Source of the DNA: Halichoerus grypus
Lineage: Eukaryota; Chordata; Mammalia; Carnivora; Phocidae
NCBI RefSeq assembly: GCF_964656455.1
Contig: NC_135718.1
Coordinates: forward strand, 55,395,008 to 55,459,007
Length of the DNA: 64,000 nucleotides
Direction: 5' to 3'
Shown: piece after piece, positions 1 through 11,572 of the stretch
Layout of the letters: each line of letters opens with the position of its first letter
How positions within the stretch are numbered: position 1 is the first letter of the stretch
Translations under genes and position numbers: made by a program
Notes under the pieces: model-generated
The model's input: only the letters and a program-made list of their open reading frames with translations
What the model was told of the DNA's origin: nothing
The model's database searches: none

Positions 1-819
1 GGCATCATTATCCCTGGGATGGTCTTGCCCTTTTGATTTTGGGTGTGTAAACCCTCATCTCTCTGTCTTTTTCTCTCTCTCTTTAAGCTCATTGACTTGG
101 GTTTCTGTCACTTCCTACCAAAGGGCTCCGACGGACCATGAGCAGAAGGTGATCGTGGAGGTGTTAAGATAATCACATGAGAGGAAGCCTAACAGTGATG
201 ACAATAGAGATGACAATGAAAATAGCAAAGACAACATCAGTGTTGGAGGTGGCTATGGTGATGAACTGCTGCTCATATCAGAGGTCATGGTGAATGTGGT
301 TTACATCAGATGGTGACATCAATGGGAATGATATTGGTGATGATGGTGGTGGTCATGTGATCGATCATGAGCATCAAGGTGAAGAGGCTAAGGCTTTACC
401 AGCCTAATCTGGGTATATGTCTGAGAAACACAGGTCCAAAAGATCCAAGAAATGACCACAAAGAAATGATGGGTGAAGGAGAACAAATTTTTCCAGAATG
501 TCAAGCGCTGTCCTTTTTCTTAACTCAATAAATCCTAGTTGAACCTGGACCTGGAGAAGAGGGTCACAGATGGTACCCCATAGAACTTCATAGCTATGTT
601 GGAACCTTCTGGAACAGAAAGACCCAGCGTCCCCAACCAGGTCCTTTTGAGAATCCCAGGTTCCTCTAGGGGTTCAGACATCAGGCAAGATGAACTTGGG
701 GTGGGCCAGCAAACATAAGAGATCACTGCATCTTGTGTTTGACCATTTACAGTTTAACTGTGGAGATCTGGGACTATTTGTTCATCATGGTCTACTTGGG
801 GGAAATGAGTTACTTCTGG
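1..819. other. Unassigned sequence with a degenerate GAT/GGT-rich stretch
   Basis: No recognisable gene or transposon. Roughly 180-380 is enriched in GAT, GGT and GAC trinucleotides, including gatgatggtggtggtcatg, and looks like a decayed trinucleotide repeat. The remainder appears single copy. No open frame here has coding character. Confidence 0.4.
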
Positions 820-821
820 AG

Positions 822-1060
822 AATAATAGCAACTGATTTTGTTAAGCATTTACTATGTGCCAAGGACTGTTCTAAGTGCTTTATATATATCATCTTGCAG
901 GATGAAATCCTCCCAACTGTACGTATTTCTATTTGCCATGTAACAAATGAGGACACTGAGATGCAGAGAGGTTAAGTAGCTTACCCAAAGCCACATTGTT
1001 AAGGAAGGCAGGGTGGGAAGCCAGGCGGTCTGGGCTCTGGATCCCATCCCTTGACTCCTA
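822..1060 (-). mobile_element. MIR SINE, reverse orientation
   Basis: Read on the plus strand it gives the antisense MIR signature in order: tttactatgtgccaagg, ctaagtgcttta, then aaatgaggacactgagatgc, gaggttaagtagcttaccca and a remnant of the tRNA-like head ending near 1060. Nearly full length. MIRs predate the placental radiation, so this is old fixed background. Confidence 0.85.
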
Positions 1061-1399
1061 CCCCTCTGGGAAATGTGCTCAGGGGGGGATAGGAGCACCA
1101 GGAATGCTTCTGGTCCAGGACCTTCTCCAGTGCCTCCCCTTCTATTCTATTCTACCCAAGAAAGCATTTTCCAGAAGGAGGGTCTAAGGCCAATAAGGAC
1201 AAAGTATAGTTCTGTGGGTCCCACGGAAAAAGCCACCTGCTTTAGGGGGCTGCCTTGTGCCATTTCCCATGTGGGGAGGAGCTCTGATGGAGGAGAGCTG
1301 GGGTATTGGGAAGACACCACCTCTCCCTTGGGGTTTAACTTCTCCTCTCAAATAGAGGGCTCTTGTGAGCAGTAGTGAGCTCTATGTTTCTGCCTCAGG
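1061..1399. other. Unassigned sequence between two MIRs
   Basis: Single-copy-looking sequence. A 100-codon frame crosses it but begins inside the preceding MIR and has no splice or codon support. Nothing else seen. Confidence 0.4.
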
Positions 1400-1612
1400 C
1401 ATAAGACTGTGGCTTTGGGGTCAGACTTTGGGGTATATAATTTTCGCTTCACCAAGTTGGGCTGGTAACTATTTCTCTGAGAATCAATTTTCCCCCTTGT
1501 AAGGTGTAGACAGTAATTCCCATTTCCCATGTTGTTGAGAGCATTCAATGTATAAAGGGTCCAGCCCAGTGCCTGGCATACAGGAAGCGCTCAATAAATG
1601 TCAGCCAGTTCT
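1400..1612 (+). mobile_element. MIR SINE, forward orientation
   Basis: Starts with a degraded head (gactgtggctttggggtcag), continues through ctctgagaatcaattttccc in the core, and ends with cagtgcctggcatacagg and aagcgctcaataaatgtcag, the typical MIR tail. Moderately diverged. Confidence 0.8.
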
Positions 1613-2236
1613 TATATTGATATTTCAATTCCCTGGACTTCAGTTTTCTTCTTTCGCATTTTCCTTCTCACTCACGAGCAAGATTTCTGTTCTGCTCTAA
1701 GGAGAGAGGCCTAGGAGGGAAGAATCCTGTGGCTCAAGAAACCCAGACCTGACTTTAATACAAGAGGGTCAGTAATGGCCCCAGAGCCATCTCCCTCCCC
1801 CAGAAATTACAGATTCCTGTAGCTGTACTTTTACAAATAAACACATGCCATTTCCACAATGGAAAATTTTCCTTCAAAAAATAAAAAAGAAAGTAAAACA
1901 CTCTCCTGTCTTTTCCCTGGGCCAAGTAGAACTAAGAAAGATAAATGAAGCCTTCTACACAGACGTAGGAGGTTCCAGCTCCGGCCCCCACCCTGACGTG
2001 GTTGGAGCTTTGCTGGAGCACCCATCCCCAGTGCCCCTGGGAGGCCTTTGGGGGCTCTGCAAAGGGTATGTCTCTTTTGGGGGAGGAGGAGGAGGCCGCT
2101 CCCTTCCTTTTAGTTCTTTTTTTCCTTCTCAGCAATGCCCCCTGCAGGCAGCCAAAGCCACCGCACTCACTAACCCTATTTAATTCAGCAAGGTTGACCA
2201 CGCGTCCGGCATCCCACACCCAGGCCCTGGTCAAAT
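1613..2236. other. Unassigned sequence
   Basis: No repeat or exon recognised. A GGAGGAGGAGG run lies near 2082-2095. Overlapping short frames on both strands are chance frames. Confidence 0.35.
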
Positions 2237-2243
2237 GAAAATA

Positions 2244-2387
2244 CTCAGTTGGTTGAGCGTCTCCCTTTGGCTCAGGTCATGATCTCAGGGATCGAGCCCC
2301 ACATCAGGCTCCCTGCTCAGAGGGGAGCCTGTTTCTCCCTCTCCCTCTGCTGTTCTCCCTGTTTGTGCTCTCTCTCTCTCTGTCAAA

Positions 2388-2418
<31 letters not shown>

Positions 2419-2434
2419 AATCTAAAAGAAAAAA
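2244..2434 (+). mobile_element. Carnivore tRNA-Lys SINE (SINEC), 5'-truncated
   Basis: Begins inside the tRNA-related head at ctcagttggttgagcg and lacks the first ~15 bp. It keeps the ctcaggtcatgatctcaggg and gatcgagccccacatcaggc boxes, the CT-rich region and a long AAAT tail (nine or so units). A 7-bp match gaaaata at 2237-2243 and 2435-2441 is the likely target duplication. Confidence 0.93.
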
Positions 2435-2439
2435 GAAAA

Positions 2440-2535
2440 TATTTGTCCCAGATCACCCAGCCAGTAAATGGCAAAGCCAGAACTAGAAGGAAGGCTCTGA
2501 TATCCTGGCCTAATTTCCTCCCATACCTGCCACTC
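2440..2535 (-). mobile_element. MIR fragment, reverse orientation
   Basis: Plus-strand text tcccagatcacccagccagt followed by aaatggcaaagccagaacta matches the antisense MIR core/head. It sits directly at the 3' edge of the SINE; no matching MIR half is visible on the other side. Confidence 0.65.
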
Positions 2536-3039
2536 TCTGCCCCTTCAAAGCACAAACTCCAGACACACTCTGACATCAATTCGTTGGTCTGGGCCTGATA
2601 AGGAGACCTGAATCCAGAGTTAGAAGCCACGGGCTCTGTCCAACTACACTTTCGCCCCAACCCCCCGAGTCCCCCTATAGGCCACTACCAGCCCTGAGTC
2701 TCCCTTGTCTTCTCTGCAGAAAGGGGTTGCTGCGTGAAGGTCCCAGTACGTAGCAAGGACTCAGTATATATTTTCAAATGCACACACAAGAAACCATCAT
2801 TGTTTCGCAAGGAAGGATTTGGGGGATATTGATGAATGGATCTGCCTATTCTGAATTTTCCACTTTTTTGGCAATGAACATACATTGCTTCTCTAAGAAA
2901 AAAAAATGTTTTAAATAAAATGCAAACAAGATGTCTGTGCTTTCCCACTACATTTCTTTTCCTAGCACTTTTATATGGACACTTCTGTGGGCTGCCCAGA
3001 CTTGAAAGCAGCTCAAAAATGTTTGGAGTGAATCAGTTA
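2536..3039. other. Unassigned sequence
   Basis: No gene. A weak MIR/L2-tail resemblance (gtacgtagcaaggactcagt) occurs near 2745-2765 but is too short to call. Confidence 0.35.
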
Positions 3040-3044
3040 GAAGG

Positions 3045-3300
3045 CTTTGGGTTGCAAATAATGTGACCTAGGATTAGCAGAGCAATGCAGCGCCACCTTC
3101 TTGGTTTCAGTGATTGGTTCAAGGATAGACACATGACCCAATCTGGGCCAATGACCGCTAGGCCCAGGAGCTTGTTTCCCATACTTAGGGAAGCAGAAGC
3201 TCCTCTTTTCTGTTGACTTAGAATCCAGGAGCATGTCTCCTGGAGCTGCTGACAGCCATCTTACCACAACTTGGAGCCTGAAAACAAAGACAATCAGAAA
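3045..3300. mobile_element. Old interspersed repeat, family not resolved
   Basis: The segment has the feel of an ancient mammalian repeat: gattggttcaaggatagaca then catgacccaatctgggccaa and, further on, gctgacagccatcttaccac. I recognise the phrase pattern as recurrent in mammalian genomes but cannot assign the family. Similar wording appears around 55100 in this window. Confidence 0.45.
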
Positions 3301-5051
3301 ATGGTAAGTCTGAGAAATGGAAGTGGACCACGACTGCTTCTTAGTGATAATTTGAAACCCTGGAACAAGCTGCACCTAAAGCTGGAGCTGTCTTGGATTT
3401 TCAGGAATATGTTCCAAAAATTGTCTTTTTGCCCAAGGCTGATGCATTGGGCTTTCTTTCTCTGGCACCCCAAAGTGTCCTAACTGGTAGAGCATGTGTC
3501 TCACTTACCCCACCCCCACACACCTTGGGCTAAAAGCCACTGATTTATTTTGTGCAGGACCCAGACTTTCAATGAGGACATGGTTTCCCTGCCAAATGCT
3601 TCCTCCTGGGGGTGTTGAAACATGAGGTCTGTTAAGAAGAAAAAAGATTTGTCTATAATGGGTTAAAGTCATGTGGTCAGGCCATCATCACTGTGGTCAT
3701 TGCTATGAAGTGTTGAAGAAAGAGGTGCTCTAACGGGAGCAGAAGAGAAAGGCAGGCACGGGTCACCCTGACAAAGACATCGCTGGGGCAACTATGGGCC
3801 ACTCCCTGGGGAAATTAAGCCTGGCTGTTAGGAATGTTTCCCAAGAGAATGTGCCTGGCTTTGCTGCAAATTCCTACACAAGCCCTTCCTCAAATGGCTA
3901 AATAATCTGAAGAGCTTTGCTATGTATTTTTCATTCCACACACTATTTGCTTTGCCCGCCTGGCGCAGCCGGCCAAGTTTAACCCGATAGAGACATTCTT
4001 CTTGCAGAATTCAAGTTCATGGACTCCCATAACTGGAGGGACTGTGTGTCCATGGTCCCTCTGTGTGGCTTTGATCGTGTCCAACTGAGCCGACGTCACC
4101 GAGCATCTTCCCCTGCCAGGTCCTCGGTGAGCACTGATGTGAATTAGATGCAACCCCTTGTGCCTCAGAGAGCTCAGAGCTGGGGGACGGAGGATGTGAG
4201 GGCGACAAGCTATTACGCCAGGCTGAAAGAAATAAGGGCACGTGAGGGCTGGGGTTGCAGCATGGGAATGTTGGGAGCAGGGGGAGGGGGGATGCAGGCA
4301 TGGCAGGACTCAGAGGTTCTGCCTTGGCACTTACCCTGCAATGGTGGGAGAAACTCATGCCAGGGAGAGCGGGGAGGCTCTCCAGGCCAAAGGAACAGTG
4401 GAGCAGGGATGCAAATAATACGAAGCCATGTGATCATCTTTCCTCCCATCTTCCTTAGGCTGTGTTTCTGCATCTAAAGCTCAAAGGAGGTCATGAAAAT
4501 ATCATGCTCAAGGGGTTAACTGTCAAAACTGAGACTTCACGGGCATATTATGGCTCCTATCCCTAATTAAGTTCTTGCTTTCTTGGCCAGGACTCTCCTT
4601 TCTTTGAGCCAATGCGACAAGCTCAAAGCAAAGCCAAAAATTGTATGTCTTGTAGCATCATGGTGGTTTCTAACCCAGCCTACTGCAGGAGAAACCGCTG
4701 GCAAATATCGTGGCTCCAGACTCTATCTGTCACAAATTGGCCACATGAGATCATGAGCTGGTGGTGGTGGTGGTGGTTACCATTGCCACACTGTTGGGGG
4801 TTGGCTTTTGAGCACAAAGGATTTGAGAAGGGGGGGCTGAATCTGTTTCCAAAAGGTGATGATGGGGTGGGATGGGAGCATGGACTGAGTGAAGACGTTG
4901 CCCAGAGGGGAGAGGGAGAGCTAAGAGGGGTGGGGCAGACACAGGAGCCGGATCTGGGGCCATAGACACTGGCTATTTGCTGGAGTTTACTAGCTCTGCT
5001 ATGGGGCTTGGGACAACCATTCAGCCTCCCTGCGCCTCCTTTAGGAGAGAT
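3301..5051. other. Unassigned 1.75 kb with a short GGT repeat
   Basis: No exon, RNA gene or transposon recognised. A short GGT trinucleotide run occupies about 4758-4776. Several overlapping frames of 70-117 codons on both strands around 4000-4965 are mutually contradictory and show no conserved motif. Confidence 0.35.
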
Positions 5052-5061
5052 AAAAATAATT

Positions 5062-5273
5062 GGGGGGCGCCCTGGTGGCTCAGTCGGTTGAGTGTCTGAC
5101 TCTTGGTTTTGGCTCAGGTCGTGATCTTGAGGTCGTGAGATTGAGCCCCATATCCAGCTCCGCGCTCAGCAGGGAGTCTGCTTGGGATTCTCTCTCTCCC
5201 TCTCCTTCTGCCCCTCCCCCCATTTGTGTGCATGTGCTCTTTCTCTCTCAAATAAATAAATAAAATCTTTTTA
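5062..5273 (+). mobile_element. Carnivore tRNA-Lys SINE, older subfamily, full length
   Basis: Starts GGGGGGCGCCCTGGTGGCTC and carries the variant gagtgtctgactcttggttt, with agggagtctgcttgggattc in the body, typical of an older CAN-SINE subfamily than the copies near 12.5 kb. Tail is AATAAATAAATAAAATCTTT. A perfect 10-bp target duplication aaaaataatt lies at 5052-5061 and 5274-5283. Confidence 0.95.
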
Positions 5274-5307
5274 AAAAATAATTAGAACCTCTGATAGTGG
5301 GTGATGA

Positions 5308-5780
5308 TGTATCAGTGATCAAATACTGCATAACAAATCATACAAAACGTAGTGGTTTAAAACAGCAAAAAATTGATGATCTCCGATGGTGTCTGTGGTT
5401 CAGGAGTTCAGGAGCAGCTTGGCTAGGCAGGTCTAGCTTGGGGTCTCTCGTGAGGTTGCAGTCAGATGTCAGTCGGGGTTGTACTCATCTGAAAGCTTGA
5501 GGATCCACTTCCAAGCTGTCAATGGCTTTTGGTGGCAGGACTCAGCTCCCTTCCAGGTGACATCTCCACGAGGCTGCTCGAGTATCCGCATGACATGACT
5601 GTTGCCTTCCCCCAGTGTAAGGGATCCAAGTGACCAAGATGGAGACCGCAGTGCCTTTTATGATCTACCCTTGGAAGTCACATACTGTCACTTCTGCTGT
5701 GTTCCGTTTGTCACACAAGTCTGTCCTAATTCCATGTGTGTGGGGGTGCCCACCGAAGGAGTCAAGAGGCTAGCTAGCCC
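5308..5780 (-). mobile_element. MLT1-type (ERVL-MaLR) LTR, reverse orientation
   Basis: The plus strand starts tgtatcag and continues actgcataacaaatcatac, gtggtttaaaacagcaa, then ggtctctcgtgaggttgcag and ccttttatgatctacccttg, the antisense of the MLT1 LTR whose forward copy lies at 6607. The distal end (5' end of the LTR) decays around 5780. No internal retroviral sequence is evident. Confidence 0.8.
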
Positions 5781-6606
5781 AGTGTTCCTGCCAGCCCCCA
5801 CGATGCATGACCCTCCCACATGCTTCCCAGGCACCCCGAAAACATCAGCTCAAAGTCCAGAATCTCATCATTTAAAGCAAATGCAAATGTGGTTAAGGCT
5901 TGTTGGGTATAGTTCTGCATTCAGTTTAGTTGGAGATGAAGGGACTTGAGGAGCCAGGAGGGACCTGGAGTATGATGGGGCAGGGAGCAAAGGATGCGGG
6001 AATTATAGTCAAGGCAAGGAGCAAGGTATGGGAGGGGGAAATACCAGAGGTGGGGAAACATTGGTTAATATTCAAAACACTAACCTGAAGTGTTGTCAGG
6101 GCTCCCCTGAAATTTGGAGAGGTTTAAGTGACGCTGTAAAGGTAATGTCACTAGTCACAGATCCAATATGAGAATCTGGAACCTCCTTCTGGACGCCAAA
6201 ATACAGTATTTGGTCATGCTTAGGGATGGTGAGAAAACTTGTGTGTCCACCAGTTTGACTAGACCGACCTGGGAGAGAAAGAACTGAAGTAGTTTCCATC
6301 CATTGCCCACGAGCTGCCTGGCATGCTTCTAAGCACTTTGAGCAAGCAGAAAAAAGCTGCTGAGCCAGGTCCCAGCTGATTCTTGAGCAGCATTGTTTTC
6401 TTGGAGGAAATCTGGAGAAGTGGGCTCTACTGTCAACTGAAGTTGCTCTTAATTACTCTTAATGTTTTAATGACCCTGATTGACCAATCAAATGGAATTT
6501 TTATAATCCTTAACTATCAAACACTGCTCTTCTGGAACTTGCTCCCTTGGCCTCTGTGATATCACCTCATACTTCTTGTTGTCTTCTTTGTCTCTTTCAA
6601 GAGCTC
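5781..6606. other. Unassigned interval between two oppositely oriented LTRs
   Basis: Possibly more LTR-derived sequence: around 5850-5880 the words ctcaaagtccagaatctcat resemble old LTR elements, but no family could be fixed. No intact retroviral frame is present. Confidence 0.35.
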
Positions 6607-7172
6607 TGTGGTAGCCAGTCTCCAAGATGGCCCCCAAGATTCCCACTGCCTGGAGTTTACCTAGTTTACCTAGTTACATAGTCACCTCCCACATTGTAAC
6701 AGAGTTGGACAGCATGACCAGTAGAATATGGCTGAAGTAATGATACATCACTTCCAAGATTAGGTCATAAAAGACTGTGTGTTTTCCATTTTGGCCTTTC
6801 TCTCATTCTCTGTCTTGGCTCACTTACTCTGGGAGAATCCAGCGACCATATATTGAGGACCCTCAGGTAGCCTGTGGAGAGGCCCACTTCTCAAGGAACT
6901 GAGGCTTCCAGCCAATAGCCATGAGGAACTGAGGACTCCAACCAATTGCCACATGATCGAGCCTTCTTGGAAGTGAATCCTCTGCCCAAATCAAGGCTTT
7001 AGATAATGCAGATCCAGCTAACAGCTTGACTGCAGCCTTATGAGAAACCCTAAGTCAGAGCCACCCAGCTAAGCTGTTCCCAGGTTCCTGACCCTCAGAA
7101 ACTATGAGAAAATAAATGTTTGTTTCTTTAAGCTACTAAGTTTTAGGGCAACTTGTTACTCAGAAATTAATG
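6607..7172 (+). mobile_element. MLT1-type (ERVL-MaLR) LTR, forward orientation
   Basis: Begins TGTGGTAGCCAGTCTCCAAG, followed by ggtcataaaagactgtg, ccctaagtcagagccaccca, and a polyadenylation-like aaaataaatgtttgtttctt with agctactaagttttagggca near the end. This matches the MLT1 LTR layout. Inside it a ~30-bp segment is tandemly repeated with changes (ggaactgagg at about 6895 and again at about 6925). Confidence 0.85.
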
Positions 7173-7184
7173 AGTCCTTTTCCT

Positions 7185-7640
7185 TGACCCCATAATGGAG
7201 CTCCATGAAATGTTGTTCTGTGGGATTCCACTCTGGATGACCTCATTTCTCCCTCTCGGCCCTGCTGGGGTGGGGCAAACACTATGGGTTGCCTGTCCAG
7301 TAGTCATCCCACACCCCCTACTTCTCTCCTGCTGGCAGAATCCACTTCCCATAGTTGGGGCTGAAAATACCAGAGACTTGTTTACTAGCTTCCCTTGCAG
7401 CTAGAGTATGGGTACAAGATCCAACCCTGGCCTAGGTACCTGAGGAATAGTCTGCTGTGTGCTCTGAGAAAAGTTTCTCTTCCTAATAAAAGGAGGGAAA
7501 TTAATGAGAGGCTCTCCTTTTGCCTTGCAGCTTTTAAATGTCATGTGAAGCATAATGCTTGGAGCTATAACATCTGCTATTCTAGGAAGTGGCATTTTTT
7601 TTTTCCCCATTATATTCCTTAGTCACATTGACAGAAAGCC
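7185..7640. mobile_element. Old interspersed repeat, family not resolved
   Basis: Phrases such as gacttgtttactagcttccc, ttgcagctagagtatgggta and tttctcttcctaataaaagg are typical of a recurrent ancient mammalian repeat, but I cannot name it. No coding potential. Confidence 0.4.
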
Positions 7641-8109
7641 CAGGAGAAGGTGCCCTCCTTGGGGGCTGAGCAGTTTTCTCAGCCTGTTTCCTGCCTGCAG
7701 AATTTTGCAAGCCCAAGAGTTCAACCTTGAACAGTCATAGACCTTTTAAGTCCAGGACTGTGATTTTTTTTTTTCTCCCAGTACCACTCATTTAAAGATG
7801 TAGCAGTCTTCTTATTTGATTCTGCACAACTTCATGTACCATTAACTACATCGTAAGTTTTTATTCTAGATATTCATTTTAAATTGGCTGAATTTCTTTC
7901 CTCTCTTGTCCCCGTTGGCCCCACTTCCTTGAAGCCACTAAGTTTGTGGGCAATTTATCACAGGTTAAGTTGAGTCTGGCAGACTTAGATAGGAGAGCCC
8001 TCCTTCCAGTTTCTTTCCCCTAAGTCAATTTGTCCAATTGAAAAGTTGGCTTCTTAGTCTCTTCAGAGTTTCAACAATGGATATGCAGCCATGCCATCCA
8101 TCTGATAGT
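7641..8109. other. Unassigned AT-rich sequence
   Basis: Contains two short T tracts (near 7765). No gene or confident repeat. It may be the eroded edge of the L1-derived block that follows. Confidence 0.3.
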
Positions 8110-8519
8110 TGCCAAGGCTAAGATTTTTCTCTGGCTGCATTTAAGGGGATTTTTGCTTTGTGACTGGTTTCAGCAATTTGATTATAATGTGTCTTGGTGT
8201 GGTTTTCTTTGTGTTTATCCTGATTGAAATTCATCGAGTTTCTTGAATCTATGGGTTTATATTTTTCATCAAAGTTGGAAACTAGTTGGTCATTATTTTT
8301 TTCAAATACCCACACTCTTTTCCTGGGACTCTCATTACATGTGTGTATGACCATTTGTCCATCAGGTCAGTGAAGCTCTGTTAATGTTTTTCTCTGATTT
8401 TTTTTTTTCCTCTCTGTGTGCTTCAGTTTTTCCTGTCTTCAGGTTTCATTGATCTTTTTTCTGTCATGTCTAATTTGCTCTGTAGGCCATCCAGTGAATT
8501 TTTCATTTCATATATTGTA
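8110..8519. mobile_element. L1-derived block, first part (interrupted)
   Basis: Text such as gattataatgtgtcttggtg, cctgattgaaattcatcgag and tgggactctcattacatg matches a mammalian-wide old L1/HAL1-type segment. It ends at ttgta (8515-8519), where an ERVL LTR is inserted, and resumes at 9009. The element's own strand was not determined. Confidence 0.7.
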
Positions 8520-9003
8520 TGTGTTAGTTACGATTCTCCAGAGAGACAGCACCAAACAGAATCTATCTCTATCTCTATATCCATCTATCAAGAATGAGAT
8601 TTATTAAAAGGAATTGGCTCACACAATTATGGACGCTGACAAGTCCCATGATTTGCCATGTGCAAGTTGGGAAAAACCAGTGGCCTGAGAACCAGGAGTG
8701 CTGATAATAGAAGCCTCGGCCCAAGGGCGGGAGAAGACCAATGTCTTAGCTTGAGTAGTCAGGTGGAGAGAAAATTCAATGATTTTTCATCTTTTTGCTC
8801 TATTGGGGGACTCTCAATGGATTGGATGATGCCCACCCACATTGGAGAGGGCAATCTGCTTTACTCAGTTCGTGAATTCAAACACTAATTTCTTCTGGAA
8901 ACACCCACACTAACATACACATAAATAATGTTTAGTGAGACATCTGCCTCAGTGAAGGCCATTCTGGCCTCAGTGAAGTTGACACATAAAATTTATCCTA
9001 ACC
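8520..9003 (+). mobile_element. MLT2-type (ERVL) solo LTR inserted in the L1 block
   Basis: Begins TGTGTTAGTTACGATTCTCC and contains ggaattggctcacacaatta, cctgagaaccaggagtgctg, ggattggatgatgcccaccc and gttgacacataaaatttatc, the order of an MLT2/ERVL LTR. It carries no internal viral genes. Host sequence resumes without loss, and 5-bp flanks TTGTA (8515-8519) and CTGTA (9004-9008) are the expected ERVL-length target duplication with one change. Confidence 0.88.
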
Positions 9004-9008
9004 CTGTA

Positions 9009-10065
9009 TTTTTCAGTTCTAAAGTTGCATTTGGTGCATCTTAAAAGTATGTTCATTTATTTTCTCATTATTTTCATATTTTCCTTTACATAATTGAATC
9101 TACTTATAATGGCTGTTTGAAATTCTTGTCTGCGAATTCTATCACATCTCTCATGGCTGAGTTGATTTCTTTGGACTGATTTTTTTCTTTTTTCTTTTGG
9201 TTGTAAGTATCATTTCTTTGCCTCTCATATCTGGTGATTTTTGATTGGAAGATGGACATTTTGAATATTACATCTTCTTGAAGGCTGAATTTTGCTATCA
9301 TTATTTAAAAAGTGTTGAGTTTTATTCTGGCAATTTACTCAGAGGTCAGCTCGATCCTTTCAAAGCTCATCTGTACGCTTTGTTAGGATGGGTCTGTAAT
9401 AGTCTTCACTCTAGGACTTGCTAGTTTAGCTTTATTCCTTAGGTGTGGCCTTTTGGAAGTTTCCACTAAATACTCTGGGTGCTTAATGAGGTTTCTCCAC
9501 CTTGGCTGGCCTGAACCTGAACATCTCCCAACTCTGTTTGAGCCCAGAGAGTGGTTTGGTTTACAACACCCAGTGGTTACTCTGTCTCCGATATTTGTTC
9601 TTGTCCAACCTCATGGAGACTCACAGTACATGTGCACAGTGTGGTTATTAACCAAAGGCTCCAAAGGAGTCCTATGCAGCCTTCTGAAGCTCTTTCTCTG
9701 CATAGCTCCCTCATCTCCAATACTCTGCTCTGCAAATTCCAGCTGCATCTGTTCTCTGAATTCTGATCTCTTGTCTTCCCAAAACAGTGAGACTTCTGTG
9801 CTCCACTCGGGCTTCCCCTCCCAGGCCCTGGTCTGGTAAATGCCTCTAGGCAGAAAGATTGATCCGTGAGTTCATCTTATTTGTTTTCCTTCCCTCAGGG
9901 AACACAGTCTTGTTCTGCTGGTTATCCAGGGTCTGAAAACAGATGTTTTGTGTATTTTATCCAGTTCTCTACTTGTTTATGGTGGTCAGGGGCTAGCCCA
10001 GTATCTGTGACTCCATCATAGCCCAAAGCAGAAGTCCACACAAGATAAGTTTTCCTCAGCCTTGC
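9009..10065. mobile_element. L1-derived block, second part
   Basis: Continues the interrupted L1 with tttttcagttctaaagttgc, then gtgttgagttttattctggc, cactctaggacttgctag, and near the end ctccatcatagcccaaagca with gcagaagtcc. Old and heavily mutated, with no usable frame. Confidence 0.65.
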
Positions 10066-10559
10066 TGACTGAAAGCATTTCTCAATTTTACATTTTACCA
10101 TTTGGGGTTGAGCAGCAGTTGTCTCTTCCAACCCCACAAGCACTAATTAGGGGACATTTAATTCTCTCTCATTCCTGCTAGTCAACCAGCCGGTTCTTTC
10201 CTGACCCTATCCCTTTCTGTCTCTTGCCAAGCGCAGCCAAAGGCAGCACCATAGCTACTAACTAGAGTTTTCTAGTGTTTTCTGTTCCTGGGGTTACAAG
10301 TCCTTTGGATCCTTCATCTGTCATCATGTTATTGCAGGGCATACAGTTAGACATGATGGAGGTGGCAGAGCTAAAGATCTGGGTCCTTGATAACATCAAG
10401 ATGACAAAGGAGCCCAGGACCTATCTCCAAACTTATTAAGTGAAATAAATAAATGCCTTTATTTGTTTTAGGCACCTTTAGATGTGCATTCTATTCCCCA
10501 AAGCCTAGAGCTTCCTGATGGACACAGGGTGGTCCCACCTCCTTCTATGGTTTCTAAGC
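10066..10559. other. Unassigned sequence
   Basis: No gene or confident repeat. Includes aaataaataaatgcctttat near 10445, which looks like an old A-rich tail. Confidence 0.3.
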
Positions 10560-11572
10560 TCATGCCCCTCAGGTCACTGTCACCAGTGCAGATCTTCCCC
10601 CTCAGGGGCAAGCTCAGACATCCACCTGCCTGCAGTCCTCGCCACAGGATGTCCTGCCCTGTGCTTCAAACGCATCATCCAAAATCGATCTTATTTTCCC
10701 CTCCTAAACTGCCTTCCCTCAGGATTCTCAATCTCAGTTGAAAGTACCACCATCTGCTTTGTAACCCAAATTGTAAGCCTGGCTGTCATTCTGGAATTCC
10801 CCTTTCGCTCTCCTATTGATATCCATAAATCACCACGTCCTACTAATTTTGTCCCCTAAGCATTTCTCAGATACATCCCCTCCTTCTCGTTTTTCCTACT
10901 GCTAATGAGGACAGGCCCCTGGCGCCTCTCTCCTGGGCTACTCACAGCCACTCCCCTCCTTCCAATGCATCCTCTGCCCTGCATCTATCTTTCCGAAACT
11001 CAAATTTATCTGTCTCACTCCCCTGCTTAGGACATTTTAATGCCCCTGCCCTTGTTTATATGATGAAATCCAAACCCTTACCAAGGCTCCAGGTTCTGGC
11101 CTCTGCTGACTTCTTCTGCCCCAACTCTTGCCAATCCCTGTCTTCATGTTACATCCCAGTAACACTAATTTGTGGCTGCTCTCCTTAGTCACCCTGCTTC
11201 TTCTCCTCTCTGAGCCTTTGTGAATGCTGTGCCCGCCCTGAGATGCCCCCTGCCAACTCTACCCCATCCCCCACTTTTTCCCTGCAAGCATCTATATATC
11301 CTACCAAGTAGAGGGTCACCTTTTCCTTCATCTAGAATCTTCCATGGTGACACCAACCTCCAATCTTGTACAGTTATCCTTTTCTGTGCCCCAGTAATCT
11401 TCATACACATCACTCCTACCATGCCTACCACTTCGCTTTGCAAGCATGGTTGTGTGTCTTTCTCCTCCTCCAGACTGAGTGCCTTGAGGGCAGACACTGG
11501 GACTTACTTAGTCTTGAGTCCCAGGCTGTGGCCTATAGTAGTTGTGCAATGAATATTTAACAACTAAATGAA
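10560..11572 (+). mobile_element. L2 LINE 3' region, about 1 kb
   Basis: The late part is clear L2: ctgtctcactcccctgctta, gatgaaatccaaacccttac, gagcctttgtgaatgctgtg, gagtgccttgagggcagaca and the tail gcaatgaatatttaacaact. The upstream portion (10700-10980) also follows the L2 order but is weaker. It is unusually long for a surviving L2 fragment; frames are broken. Confidence 0.8.

Noticed and set aside
8520..9003. Intact endogenous retrovirus at the LTRs (also 5308 and 6607)
   Set aside because: Only solitary, decayed LTRs are visible. No gag, pol or env-like sequence accompanies them.
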